From Streptomyces californicus (GTDB taxonomy: Bacteria; Actinomycetota; Actinomycetes; Streptomycetales; Streptomycetaceae): 64,000 bases of DNA. The stretch lies in NCBI RefSeq assembly GCF_000717645.1, contig NZ_JNZZ01000008.1:124001-188000 (forward strand), written 5' to 3'. Below the pieces are notes generated by a model. That model had not been told where the DNA came from. It did no database searches and was given only the letters and a program-made list of their open reading frames with translations. The translations under genes were made by a program, and so were the position numbers. Of the stretch, positions 16,671 to 25,401 are shown one piece after another. Numbering within the stretch: position 1 is the stretch's first letter; every line of letters begins with the position of its first letter.

Positions 16671-17132
16671 ACGGTCCGTGAGCGTGGAGAGCGACTGGAA
16701 GGTCGCTCCGAGCAACGCCACGTGCTTCCAGCGGACCACCCCGTCCGGGTCGATCAGGAAGACCGCCCGCCGCACGCCGATGCCCGGCGCCGCCACCCCG
16801 TACGCCCTGGCCGTCTCCCGGCCCTCGTCGGCCAGCAGCGGCATGCGGAGGCCGTGGGCGCGGGCGAACGACTCGTGACTGTCCACACCCTGTGGACTGA
16901 TCCCCCAGACGTCGGCGTCGAGCCCCTCGAACGCCTCCATGCCCGAGGAGTACGAGCACAACTGCTTCGTGCAGACGCTGGTGTTGTCCCCCGGGTAGAA
17001 CGCCAGCACCACCGAACGGCCGCGGGCGGAGGAGAGTCGGTAGTCGGCGCGGGTGAAGGAATCGCCGGACAGGGCTCCGCCGGGGAGGGTGAAGTCCGGT
17101 GCCGTGCTGCCGAGTTGAGGTCCGGATGCCAT
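16647..17132 (-). CDS. Peroxiredoxin (AhpC/TSA, BCP-like)
   Basis: The 161-residue protein carries the peroxidatic motif VLAFYPGDNTSVCTKQLCSY, with Cys in SVCT and a second Cys five residues on, as in atypical two-Cys bacterioferritin-comigratory proteins. The thioredoxin fold continues with WGISPQGVDSHESFARAHGL and VFLIDPDGVVRWKH. It reduces peroxides using a thioredoxin-type donor in the cytosol. The ATG has AAGGAG at 6 nt. It lies 104 bp upstream of the NfeD/flotillin pair on the same strand, and its final codons overlap the conserved block there, so the three may form one operon with an internal promoter. Confidence 0.92.
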   Translation of the reverse strand: MASGPQLGSTAPDFTLPGGALSGDSFTRADYRLSSARGRSVVLAFYPGDNTSVCTKQLCSYSSGMEAFEGLDADVWGISPQGVDSHESFARAHGLRMPLLADEGRETARAYGVAAPGIGVRRAVFLIDPDGVVRWKHVALLGATFQSLSTLTDRLSGIKKS

Positions 17133-17191
17133 GGAGGGCTCCTTCGGTGTCGTCTACGGGGATGGTGCTCGCGTCACGGATGGTTCCGTGC

Positions 17192-17217
17192 CGGTGACCG
17201 TACAGTCGGTGACCGTA
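17192..17217 (+). promoter_or_regulatory. Tandem CGGTGACCGTA repeats
   Basis: CGGTGACCGTA occurs at 17192-17202 and again at 17207-17217, 15 bp apart; each contains the palindrome CGGTGACCG. They lie in the 305-bp gap between the peroxiredoxin and the divergent hydrolase gene, 60 bp from the former. A regulator site is plausible. The rest of the gap is GGACCGGTCGGGCCGGT-type low-complexity sequence. Confidence 0.5.
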
Positions 17218-17437
17218 GAGTGGACGGCACGGTCCGCCGTCCCGCCCCCGCGACCGGTCCCTCCCCGGAGGGGCGCACCCGTCGGGGCCGGTGGGACCGG
17301 TCGGGCCGGTGGGACTGGTCGCCGGTCCGCCTGGCCACCGGCGCCCGGGGCGTCCGTCCGTCCCATCCGGAGCGGTCCCGGCGACGAATACCCGGCAGAG
17401 GGGGCTCCGCGCCCCGCACCCGGACCTGGAGGTACGC

Positions 17438-18256
17438 GTGGTTCAACGACCGCCGTCGGCAGCGGTTCTCGTTCTGCACGGTGGACGCGAGACCGGTACG
17501 GAGCCTCCGCCGCCGGGGCTGCTCAATCTGCCCGGCACCCGGATGCGCCCCTTCGTCAGGGCGCTCGGAAGGGCCGCCCGCACGGCCGGTACCGGTGCGG
17601 GGCCCGCCTCCGCCTCGGCCTCCTCAGCCGGGCCCGCCTTCGCCACCGGGGCCGGGAGCGGCGTGCTCGTACGGCAGGTGCGGTACGGCCACCGGGGCTG
17701 GAACGGCGACCGCGCCGACCCCTTCCACGACGCCGTGGCCGCCCTCGACGCGCTGCGGGACGAGGCGGGCGACGAGCTGCCGGTGGTGCTCCTCGGCCAC
17801 TCGATGGGAGCGCGCGCCGCTCTCCGCGCCGCCGGACACCCCCTGGTGCGGGGTGTCGTGGGGCTCGCCCCCTGGTGTCCTCCGGGGGACCCGGTCACCC
17901 AGCTCGCCGACCGTGACGTCGTCCTCGTCCACAGCAACCGGGATCGGCTGACGAGCCCCCAGGCCAGCCAGTCGCTCACCGCGCGGGCCCGCCGCGCCGG
18001 CGCCCGTACCTGCATGATCACCGTCCGGGGCGGCGACCATGCCATGATCCGCCGGGCCCCCGCCTGGCACCGCGTCACCACCGCGCTCGTCCTGGGACTG
18101 CTCGGTTCCGGCAGCCTGCCCGCACCGGTCGGCGCGGCCCTCGCCCTTCCGGCCACCGCCGAGGCCACCGAGGGCACGCTCGACCTGGACCTCGACCTGG
18201 GCGCCGGGGCCGGGCCGGCCGGCCGTCCGCCGACGGCCGTTCCGCCACGCCGCTGA
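17438..18256 (+). CDS. Alpha/beta hydrolase
   Basis: The 272-residue protein contains AAVLVLHGGRETG at the N-terminus (oxyanion region), the nucleophile elbow VVLLGHSMGARAALRAAG (Ser), an acidic-loop strand DVVLVHSNRDRLTSP and a final GGDHAM with the probable catalytic His. These elements give a complete catalytic triad. The C-terminal 60 residues are hydrophobic then low complexity (LDLDLDLGAGAGPAGRPPTA), which is unusual for the family. The GTG start at 17438 follows GGAGG at 5 nt. The region between the lid and the core is padded with Ala/Gly/Ser (GPASASASSAGPAFATGAGS). Substrate unknown. Confidence 0.88.
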   Translation: MVQRPPSAAVLVLHGGRETGTEPPPPGLLNLPGTRMRPFVRALGRAARTAGTGAGPASASASSAGPAFATGAGSGVLVRQVRYGHRGWNGDRADPFHDAVAALDALRDEAGDELPVVLLGHSMGARAALRAAGHPLVRGVVGLAPWCPPGDPVTQLADRDVVLVHSNRDRLTSPQASQSLTARARRAGARTCMITVRGGDHAMIRRAPAWHRVTTALVLGLLGSGSLPAPVGAALALPATAEATEGTLDLDLDLGAGAGPAGRPPTAVPPRR

Positions 18257-18345
18257 CCGGTCCCCCAGCGGATGCGGTCCGGGGAGGGGCGGCCGACGAT
18301 GGAGGACCCGGTGCTCGGGGGACCTCGACGGCGGGAGGCAAGGTC

Positions 18346-20070
18346 GTGCAGGCCGACGCGTGCGACGACGGTATGCCGTCGTTCTTCGACCCGAAGACGG
18401 TCGCGGCTCTGTTCGACGGCAATCCCGCCGCCGTCGCCGTGCTCGACCACGAACTCCGCTACACCTACGTCAACCCGGCGCTGGAACGGCTCAACGGCGT
18501 CTCCGCGGCCTCCCACATCGGCCGCACGTTCTCCCAGGTGCTTCCCGGCCTGCACGGCCAGGCCGGGGTCCTGCGCGAGGTGCTGGCCGACGGCAAGCCC
18601 CGGGAGGTGACGATCAGCGGGCGGACCTGGGCGCCCACCGAGGAGGAGCAGCAGCTCTGGCGCGCCACCTACCACCGGCTCGACGTGGACGGCGAGGGCT
18701 GCGGGCTGATGGCGATCGTCGTCGAGATCACCGACATCGCCCGGCAGCGGGAGGAGCTGGAGCAGGCCCGCGCGCACGTGGCCCTGCTCAGCACGGCCGC
18801 CGTCCGGATCGGCACCACGCTCGGTATGGACACCACCTGCCGGGAACTGGCCGATTTCGTCGTTCCCGAACTCGCCGACGTCGCGGCGGTCGACATCTTC
18901 CCGTCCGAGGTCGGGCACTCCGTACGCCGTCCCGCACCCGGTGTCGTACGGCTGCGGCGGGCGGCGCTGCGGGGCGACGGCGACCTCGACGAGCAGGTGC
19001 AGCAGTTCGGCCATCCGGGGGAGTACGTCGACTTCGCGCCGGACTCCGCGGTGACCCGCTGCCTCACCGAGCACGAACCGGTCGTCGAGGACTGGGAGGA
19101 CCACCGGGGCGGGCGCAGCGCCTTCACCTCCGACCGGATAGCGGCCTCCCGGGCGCTCGGTCTGCGCCAGGCGCTCGTCGTCCCGCTCACCGCGCGCAGC
19201 CGGCCGCTCGGCACCCTCAGCCTGGTCCGGACCGAAGGGTCTCCCGCCTTCGACGACCAGGACGTGGCCGTGGCCCGCGAACTGGCCGTACGCGCCGGGG
19301 TGGCCATCGACCACGCCCGCCGGTACGACCGGGAGCACAGCATCGCCCGCGAGCTCCAGCGCTCCCTGCTTTCCGAGCCCTGGGGCCCCCACCCCCACGT
19401 CGAGGTCGCCACCCGCTACCGCCCCGCCGACCGGGGCGTCCTGGTCGGCGGCGACTGGTACGACGTGGTGCCGCTCCAGGACGGCCGCCACCTCAAGGCG
19501 ATGGGCGACGTGATGGGCCACGGGGTGGAGGCGGCCGTCGCCATGAGCCAGTACCGCTCGCTGCTGCGGCTGCTGGCGCAGGAGGACCTGCCGCCGCACG
19601 AGATCCTGGAACAGCTCGACCGGATGGTGGAGCGGTCGGGCCTGGACCGGGCGGCGACCTGCCTGCTCGCCGTCGTGGACCGGTTCGGCGGGGTGTGCGA
19701 GGTGGCCAGCGCGGGCCATCTGCCGCCGGTCTTCATCGACCCGGGCGCCGAGGGGGCCCGGATCGTGCCGGTGCCGGTGGGGCCACCGCTCGGCACCGGG
19801 TTCGGCGGCTACCGGACGGCGTCCGTGCCCTGCGGCCCGGGGACCGTGCTGTTCATGTACACCGACGGGCTGGTGGAGCGCCGGGGCGAGGACATCGACG
19901 TGTCGGTGCGGCGGCTGGCCTCGCTGACCCTGCCGCCGGGCGGCGGTCTGGAGGACCTGCTGGACCGGGTGCTGGACCGCTTCGGCGACGACGCGGAGGA
20001 CGACATCGCCGTCCTCGCCTCCCGCATCCGGGAGGGGGCGCCGGTAGTGCGGCCGACGCCTGCGGAGTGA
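18346..20070 (+). CDS. PAS-GAF-SpoIIE (PP2C) serine/threonine phosphatase
   Basis: The 574-residue protein has a PAS domain (about residues 15-135), a GAF domain (about 145-320) and a C-terminal PP2C/SpoIIE domain (about 345-560). The phosphatase domain shows the metal-site motifs GGDWYDVV, GDVMGHG, LFMYTDGLVERRG and DDIAVLASR. Streptomyces encode many such proteins. They usually dephosphorylate anti-anti-sigma factors and so release stress sigma factors. There is no HATPase domain, so it acts with a separate kinase if any. The GTG start follows GGAGG. It lies 89 bp downstream of the hydrolase and may be co-transcribed. Confidence 0.95.
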   Translation: MQADACDDGMPSFFDPKTVAALFDGNPAAVAVLDHELRYTYVNPALERLNGVSAASHIGRTFSQVLPGLHGQAGVLREVLADGKPREVTISGRTWAPTEEEQQLWRATYHRLDVDGEGCGLMAIVVEITDIARQREELEQARAHVALLSTAAVRIGTTLGMDTTCRELADFVVPELADVAAVDIFPSEVGHSVRRPAPGVVRLRRAALRGDGDLDEQVQQFGHPGEYVDFAPDSAVTRCLTEHEPVVEDWEDHRGGRSAFTSDRIAASRALGLRQALVVPLTARSRPLGTLSLVRTEGSPAFDDQDVAVARELAVRAGVAIDHARRYDREHSIARELQRSLLSEPWGPHPHVEVATRYRPADRGVLVGGDWYDVVPLQDGRHLKAMGDVMGHGVEAAVAMSQYRSLLRLLAQEDLPPHEILEQLDRMVERSGLDRAATCLLAVVDRFGGVCEVASAGHLPPVFIDPGAEGARIVPVPVGPPLGTGFGGYRTASVPCGPGTVLFMYTDGLVERRGEDIDVSVRRLASLTLPPGGGLEDLLDRVLDRFGDDAEDDIAVLASRIREGAPVVRPTPAE

Positions 20071-20084
20071 CCTTCGGGGCTTGG

Positions 20085-20240
20085 ACGGGGTGAGCCCGGA
20101 CGGGGTGAGCCCGGGCTGGGCGGAGCGGTTGTGCCCGGCAAGGGCCTGGACGTGGTGAGCCGGTGCTGGTCCAGGTCCAGGCCGGCGTGCCGTACGGGCC
20201 CGGTCCAGGCCCAGGCCGGTGTGCCGTACGGGGCCGGCCG
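20085..20240. repeat. Short tandem repeats between convergent genes
   Basis: GACGGGGTGAGCCCG appears twice near 20087-20115. CAGGCCGG(C/T)GTGCCGTACGGG appears twice near 20180-20238. No gene is seen; termination may occur in this GC-rich sequence. Confidence 0.5.
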
Positions 20241-20243
20241 GTG

Positions 20244-21095
20244 TCAGCCCAGTTCGAGGCTGGTGATGCCGTACAGGCCCGGCCGGTCGATCTCCGGGGC
20301 CGGACCGGTGTACATCCGGGCCGTGTCGAACGACGGCGTCAGGTCCAGCTCCTGCGCCAGCCGGACCGCCGCCGGGTTGACGTCGGGCACGTCCACGGCC
20401 ACCGGGCCGTCCGGGGCGGCGGACGCCAGCGCGCTGACCAGAGCCGCCGCCACCCCGGGCGACGCGGCGTACAGGGGGCCGATCCGGGAGGCGGCGCGGC
20501 AGGCCCGCACCACTCCGAGGCCCCGCAGTTCACCGTCCCGCACCGCCGCCAGGGCCGTACGGCCGGGGGCGGTGATCCAGGAGGCCAGAAAGGTGTCCCG
20601 GGCGGCCGGGAAGAACCGGCGGTCGTACGCGGCGAGCACGTCGAACGGCACGCTCCGGGCGTCGACCAGAGTGGTGCCCGGCGGCGGGGCGATGCCGGGC
20701 GGCGGCGTCCCCTCGTACCGCGCGTTGCTCCAGCAGGTGCGGAAGCCGGAGCGGCGGTAGTTGTCCTGCTGCGCGGGCACTCCGTCCAGCCCGATGGTGC
20801 GCCCGGCGAGCCGGGCCGTCCCGGCCTGCCAGGTCCGCAGTCCGTAGCCCTGGCCGCGCAGGTGGGGGCGGGTGAGGTAGAAGCCCAGGAAGCCGTGGTC
20901 GGGGCCGTAGCGGACGACGGAGACGGAGGTGACCGGTTCGCCGTCCAGCCGTCCGAAGAGGAAGCCGCCGGGGTCGGTCGCGAAGAAGACGCCGCCGTCG
21001 TGGAGCCCCGGGTTCCAGCTCTCCTCGTGGGCCCACTCGCCCAGGGTCACGATGTCCTCGGCCCGGGCGGCGGTGATCTCGAATGGGTTCGGCAC
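20244..21095 (-). CDS. GNAT-family acetyltransferase, two-domain (YitH-like)
   Basis: The 283-residue protein has an N-terminal GNAT domain with the acetyl-CoA motif GFYLTRPHLRGQGYGLRTWQ, and a C-terminal second GNAT-like domain (ELRGLGVVRACRAASRIGPL, then SPGVAAALVSALASAAPDGP). This tandem form matches YitH-type acetyltransferases of unknown substrate. The GTG at 21095 gives the expected N-terminus (PNPFEITAARAEDI), although no strong ribosome site is visible. It is convergent with the PP2C gene. Confidence 0.85.
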   Translation of the reverse strand: MPNPFEITAARAEDIVTLGEWAHEESWNPGLHDGGVFFATDPGGFLFGRLDGEPVTSVSVVRYGPDHGFLGFYLTRPHLRGQGYGLRTWQAGTARLAGRTIGLDGVPAQQDNYRRSGFRTCWSNARYEGTPPPGIAPPPGTTLVDARSVPFDVLAAYDRRFFPAARDTFLASWITAPGRTALAAVRDGELRGLGVVRACRAASRIGPLYAASPGVAAALVSALASAAPDGPVAVDVPDVNPAAVRLAQELDLTPSFDTARMYTGPAPEIDRPGLYGITSLELG

Positions 21096-21244
21096 GGCAC
21101 AGTCGTACCCCGGCCGGTCGCCGTTCAGCGGTCGGGGGACGGGCGATTTCCGGCCTTTCGGACGGTGCGCGGGCGCGTGGGTGCGGGCGCGGGTGCCGTG
21201 CGGGGTGCGGCGCGGCGCGTGGGGACGCGGTCGGGACGGGCCGG

Positions 21245-21490
21245 TCAGGCCGCCTCCGGGTTCTCCCGCTTCCGGCCGCGCAACTGCCGCAGGACCAGCG
21301 CGGCCGAGGTGATCAGCGGCAGCATCCCCGCCACCGCGTCGGCGGTGTTCAGCTTGTCGTGCGTGCCCTTGGCGCGGCGGACCTGCTTCGACGCCCTGAC
21401 GACCGCGAGCGCGCTGCTGCCGAGGCTCAGCACGAGCCCGGCCTTGCTGCCGCGCAGGCCCTTGGCGGGTGCTGACCGGTTCTTCCCCAT
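21245..21490 (-). CDS. Small hypothetical membrane-associated protein
   Basis: The 81-residue protein is basic at both ends. It has two hydrophobic stretches (KAGLVLSLGSSALAVVRASK and ADAVAGMLPLITSAALVLRQ), the second perhaps a membrane segment. The ATG has GGAGGTG at 6 nt. It is divergent from the secreted ParB/Srx-like gene at 21738. No family recognised. Confidence 0.6.
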   Translation of the reverse strand: MGKNRSAPAKGLRGSKAGLVLSLGSSALAVVRASKQVRRAKGTHDKLNTADAVAGMLPLITSAALVLRQLRGRKRENPEAA

Positions 21491-21737
21491 CGAAGCCACC
21501 TCCAGGCCGGTGGGGCGGGCCTCCTGCGCGGGCGCGCCCTCCCCGTCCACGTAACCGGGTGTCCGCCGCCCCTGCAAACGGACCGGCTCGGTGAGCGGGT
21601 CCGGGCGGGTTGTACCGCGACCGGCGGACCCGCGGCGGCACTCCCGCGCCACTCCCCGTTCACGCGGCGTCCGCGCGGGAGTCGTCGGGCCTTGCGACAG
21701 TCCCTCGCGGAAGACCACCACGCAGGAGGACACGTAC

Positions 21738-23237
21738 ATGAACGGATCGAGGGCGCGGCTGCCGCGGCGCGGGGCGCTGCTGCTGGCCGGTGTGCTGGCG
21801 GCGGGCACGGTCGTGGCCGGTGCGGGGACCGGGGCGGCCGCCCCCGCGGACCCGTGCGCCGGGACCGGACCGCTGCCGCGTGCCTGCGCGCAGCCGGGGG
21901 ACCTGATCGACGTCACGCTCGGGGAACTGCACCCGACGCAGGCCGTCCTCGGTTTCGACCAGATCTTCTACAAGCTCGGCCGGTACGGCAGCGACCGCGA
22001 CGAGGCGGCGGGCGGCGTCAACAAGCGGTTCGACGAGTGGTGCGAGACCAACGGCCAGGGGGAGGCCGCGTCGGCCCGCCCCGGGGCCCGGCTGGACGAC
22101 CCGTCGAGCTTCACCTGCACCGTTCCGCTCGGGAAGGAGACGCCCGAGACGATCGCGCCGATGAAGACGGCCGTCGTCGGACCGGGCGGCAAGCTCTACC
22201 TCACCGACGGGCACCACACCCTGACGTCCTTCCTGGAGGGCCCGGACGGCTCGCCCGCGACGCGCATCCGGCTCCGCGTCACCGACAACTTCAGCGCGCT
22301 GTCCCCGTCCGCCTTCTGGCAGCGGATGACCGCCGAGAAGAAGGTGTGGCTGCGCGACGAGAACAACCGCCCGCTGACCGTGAACCAGCTCCCGGACCGG
22401 CTCGGCATCACGCACTTCCGCGACGACCCGTACCGCAGCCTCGTCTACTTCACCCGGGACATCGGCTACGAAGTCCCGGACGGGGCGACGGAGTTCCTGG
22501 AGTTCTCCTGGGGGTCCTGGCTGCGCGGCGAGCACGACACGGGCGCGTACGACCTGACCGCCCCCGGCCCCTACCTCGACCTGGTGAAGCGCGCCTCGAA
22601 GTCGATGGCCGCGCTCGCCCCCGACGCGGTCGTGGACGACGGGAGGACCGCGGCGCAGCTCGGCCGGATCGACGCGTGGAACGGCGGGAAGAAGGAGACC
22701 GGAGGGGAGTTCGCCAAGCTCGGCCGGCCGCTGAGCGACCCCAAGCCCGGCAAGCTCGCGGAGGCGCTGGACTACAAGGCGCGCGTCCAGGCGGCCCCCG
22801 CCTGCACCACCAGGGTCACCGGCCCCCGCAACGGCCCGCTGACCGTCACCGCCGGCGTCACCTGCCTGGACCGCGCCGCCCAGCGCGGCCCGGTCGTCGT
22901 CCGCCCCGGCGCGGCCCTCGTGGTCACCGGCTCCACGCTCGACGGCCCGGTCCAGGCCGACGGGGCGGCCGCCGTCCACCTGTGCGGTTCGCGGGTGTCC
23001 GGCCCGGTCTCGGTGAGCCGCGCGACCGGCCCCGTACGGATCGGGGGCCCGGGGTGCACGGCGAACACCGTCGAGGGCCCGGTCGTCCTCACCGGCAACA
23101 CCGGGGGCGTCCGGTTCGCCGCCAACGCGGTCACCGGACCGCTGGTGTGCTCCGCCAACCTGCCCGCCCCGGCGGCCGGTCCGGGCCGCGCCAACGAGGT
23201 GCGGGGGCCGCGTACGGGGCAGTGCGCCGCGCTCTGA
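21738..23237 (+). CDS. Secreted ParB/sulfiredoxin-fold protein with b-rich C-terminus
   Basis: The 499-residue protein begins with a Sec/Tat-like signal (RRGALLLAGVLAAGTVVAGA, cleaved after about residue 35). A ParB/Srx-superfamily domain follows (about 50-330), marked by DLIDVTLGELHPTQAVLGFD and the conserved turn GKLYLTDGHHTLTSFLEG. The C-terminal 130 residues are repeated GPVxVxxG units with cysteines, suggestive of a b-helix or similar. ParB/Srx folds normally act in the cytosol as CTPases, nucleases or reductases, so an exported member is unusual; similar predicted secreted proteins exist in actinobacteria. The ATG has AGGAGGA at 7 nt. A strong terminator follows at 23285. Confidence 0.85.
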   Translation: MNGSRARLPRRGALLLAGVLAAGTVVAGAGTGAAAPADPCAGTGPLPRACAQPGDLIDVTLGELHPTQAVLGFDQIFYKLGRYGSDRDEAAGGVNKRFDEWCETNGQGEAASARPGARLDDPSSFTCTVPLGKETPETIAPMKTAVVGPGGKLYLTDGHHTLTSFLEGPDGSPATRIRLRVTDNFSALSPSAFWQRMTAEKKVWLRDENNRPLTVNQLPDRLGITHFRDDPYRSLVYFTRDIGYEVPDGATEFLEFSWGSWLRGEHDTGAYDLTAPGPYLDLVKRASKSMAALAPDAVVDDGRTAAQLGRIDAWNGGKKETGGEFAKLGRPLSDPKPGKLAEALDYKARVQAAPACTTRVTGPRNGPLTVTAGVTCLDRAAQRGPVVVRPGAALVVTGSTLDGPVQADGAAAVHLCGSRVSGPVSVSRATGPVRIGGPGCTANTVEGPVVLTGNTGGVRFAANAVTGPLVCSANLPAPAAGPGRANEVRGPRTGQCAAL

Positions 23238-23284
23238 ACCACGCGCCCACCCGCGTACGGGCCGCCTGAGCGGACGTCAGGGAA

Positions 23285-23321
23285 CGGGCCCCCGACCGGT
23301 CGCGTGCCGGTCGGGGGCCCG
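23285..23321. terminator. Bidirectional terminator, 15-bp perfect stem
   Basis: Arms 23285-23299 (CGGGCCCCCGACCGG) and 23307-23321 pair perfectly around a 7-nt loop (TCGCGTG). It separates the convergent secreted ParB-like and PAP2 genes. Confidence 0.9.
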
Positions 23322-23396
23322 TCGGCGTACGCGCTCCGACGACGCCGGGCGGAGTCCCGGGGGCGTGCCCGCCCGTCCGTCGGCGGTCGCGCGTGC

Positions 23397-24020
23397 TCAG
23401 CCGAGCACGTACGCCAGCGTCGTCGCCGCCCCCAGCGCCGAGCCCGCCACGGTCTGGGCGACGGTGTGGTACCCGAGAACGACCCGGGTCCAGCAGACCG
23501 CCGCCGTCAGGGCGTAGGCGGCGAGCCACCAGGGGGAGTGCACGACGGCCAGGAGGGCGACGGTCGCCGAGGCCACCGCCGCGTCGACCGAGATCTTCCA
23601 CACGGTGTTGACGGCCAGCAGGCCGATCGTCATCACCCACAGGGCGAGCATCGCGACGAGGATGCCGGTCGGCGCGTTCCCGAGGACCATCACCACCGAA
23701 CCCGCGCCGATCGAGCCCAGGATCACGAAGAAGATCGGCGCGCGCTTCGTCCGGTCCACCACATGGCGGTCGCCCCAGGTGCCGCGCCCCCGCTCCCACT
23801 CGATGTACCCGGCCGGGATCAGCCCGGCGCAGAGGGCACCGAGGAATCCCCAGAGCAGCCCGGTCCAGTCGCCCGCCGCCGCGAGGCCGATACCGAGCAT
23901 GCCCGCCAGCAGGACGTTGCGCGGCTGGAGGACGTCGGTGACGGTGCGGGCCGCGGAGGCGGTGCGGGCGGAGGCGGTGGGGATCCCCTCGCCGGTCGTG
24001 GTGGGCGTGCCGCCGGTCAT
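23397..24020 (-). CDS. PAP2-superfamily membrane protein
   Basis: The 207-residue protein has about six membrane segments. It keeps the third PAP2 motif (TRVVLGYHTVAQTVAGSALG, with His) and a shortened, divergent second motif (KISVDAAVASATVAL in place of PSGHA). It may dephosphorylate a lipid or isoprenoid phosphate, or be a non-catalytic homologue. It ends a four-gene minus-strand set: HTH regulator, metallopeptidase, MAB_1171c protein, PAP2. Its start lies in one copy of a 32-bp tandem duplication that also covers the stop of the preceding gene. Confidence 0.8.
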   Translation of the reverse strand: MTGGTPTTTGEGIPTASARTASAARTVTDVLQPRNVLLAGMLGIGLAAAGDWTGLLWGFLGALCAGLIPAGYIEWERGRGTWGDRHVVDRTKRAPIFFVILGSIGAGSVVMVLGNAPTGILVAMLALWVMTIGLLAVNTVWKISVDAAVASATVALLAVVHSPWWLAAYALTAAVCWTRVVLGYHTVAQTVAGSALGAATTLAYVLG

Positions 24021-24079
24021 GCGCTCGTCTCCGTCGTGGGGGTGGGGGTCATGCGCCTGTCTCCGTCGTGGGGGTGGGG
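24016..24079. repeat. 32-bp tandem duplication spanning a stop/start junction
   Basis: A 32-bp unit containing GTCATGCGC and CTCCGTCGTGGGGGTGGGGG is present twice in direct tandem, with only a few differences. The right copy includes an ATGA at which the MAB_1171c stop overlaps an out-of-frame ATG; the left copy holds the PAP2 ATG. An original overlapping stop/start was apparently duplicated. Confidence 0.75.
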
Positions 24080-25335
24080 GCCGTGCGGGCGGGCCCGGCC
24101 GTCGCCGCCGTGAGGACGGCGCGGGCGGGTTCCTCGCCGACGCTCCGGTACGCGGCGGCGACCCGTACCAGCCGGGCCACCTCGCCGTCCTGGTCCGCCG
24201 CGTGCTGGGCGGCGACCGGCGCGGCCCCTCCGGCGGGTGCGCCGGACTCCTTCGCGAGCAGGGCGGCCCGGATCCAGTAGGCGTCGGTGAGGGGTTCGGC
24301 GCGGCGCGGGTCGTCCGTGTCCCGGGCGGCGGCCCGCGCGGCGGCGTCGAGGAGCCCCTCGGGCGCGTAGTGGCGCAGCTTCTCGGCCGCGTCCGCGATG
24401 TCGGCGGCCCAGCGGTCCACTCGCAGATCGGCCGGCACGTTGAACCGGGTCAGCTCGCGGGCCAGGGAGGCGGGCGGGTCGAACGGCTGGTCGGGGAAGG
24501 CGGCCATCAGCTCGTACCAGAGCGCGTGCAGCCGGACCTGGGCCCGCCACAGCCTGGCCCGGCGCGCCCCGGCCGCGAAGGCGGGGACGGACGCGCCGAG
24601 GGCGAAGAAGGCGAACAGCACGAGCTGCGCGGCCTCCGTGATCTGGTCGAACCGCAGGGCGAACTCCTCGCTCGGCTCGTCCACCACGCTGATCCACAGG
24701 AAGAGGGTGCGGCTCACGGTGTAGCCGACCCCGATGAACATCGCGAACGTCATCATCCCGAGGCCGATGCGCAGGTGGCGCCGCCGGGCGTCGAGCGTGG
24801 CCAGCGCCCACTGGAAGGCGCAGACGGCGGACGCGGCCCCCAGGTAGAGGTAGAAGACGCTCATGTAGAGCGTGGCGCCCCATTCGCCGGCGTGGTCGGA
24901 GACGAAGCGGTCCGAGGGCTGCGAGCGGTCGACGACGGTGAAGAAGAGGACGGTCAGCAGGACCAGGGTGGCGACGGACGCCTTGGCCGCCAGCTTCTGG
25001 ACGAGCCGCGCGAACCGTACGTGGCGGGGGACCGCGCCCTCTTCGGGGTAGCTGCCGTAGATGGCCACGATGTAGCTGAGGATGGCCAGAATTGCCACGG
25101 TGGCGGTGTAGTGCTTGATGAGGACGGCGAGGTCGGTGACGGCGCTGTTGTTGAGCCCGATGCGCACCGCCTCGGTCTTCGTCCACAGCGCGAGGGCGAA
25201 TCCCGCGTAGCAGCCCCACAGGGCCCGGCGTCTGCGGTCCTCCTCGTCACCCCACAGGGCAGCGGGCATACGCCACAGGGCAACGGCCGTCATCAGGCCG
25301 GCTATCAGGTAACCGGCGAGATCGAGGGGGGTCAC
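24049..25335 (-). CDS. MAB_1171c-family membrane protein (putative transporter)
   Basis: The 428-residue protein has seven hydrophobic segments in its first 270 residues (LAGYLIAGLMTAVALWRMPA and RHLRIGLGMMTFAMFIGVGY among them), then a helical cytosolic tail with WYELMAAFPDQPF and LAREL motifs. This matches the MAB_1171c family, named after a mycobacterial gene and found across actinobacteria beside an XRE/EspR-like regulator and an ImmA/IrrE-like peptidase, as here. The molecular role is unknown; the layout suggests a membrane sensor or receptor feeding the regulator. I chose the GTG at 25335 just before the first membrane segment. Confidence 0.75.
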   Translation of the reverse strand: MTPLDLAGYLIAGLMTAVALWRMPAALWGDEEDRRRRALWGCYAGFALALWTKTEAVRIGLNNSAVTDLAVLIKHYTATVAILAILSYIVAIYGSYPEEGAVPRHVRFARLVQKLAAKASVATLVLLTVLFFTVVDRSQPSDRFVSDHAGEWGATLYMSVFYLYLGAASAVCAFQWALATLDARRRHLRIGLGMMTFAMFIGVGYTVSRTLFLWISVVDEPSEEFALRFDQITEAAQLVLFAFFALGASVPAFAAGARRARLWRAQVRLHALWYELMAAFPDQPFDPPASLARELTRFNVPADLRVDRWAADIADAAEKLRHYAPEGLLDAAARAAARDTDDPRRAEPLTDAYWIRAALLAKESGAPAGGAAPVAAQHAADQDGEVARLVRVAAAYRSVGEEPARAVLTAATAGPARTAPTPTTETGA

Positions 25336-25401
25336 GGCGCTGTTCGTCCTCGGGATCGGGAGCACGGGGGCGGGAGCCCGCGCACGGCGCGGTGGCACGT
25401 G

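Noticed and set aside
14433..17132. Mobile element or genomic island boundary around the second flotillin
   Set aside because: There is no integrase, transposase, tRNA or attachment-like repeat, and base composition is uniform.
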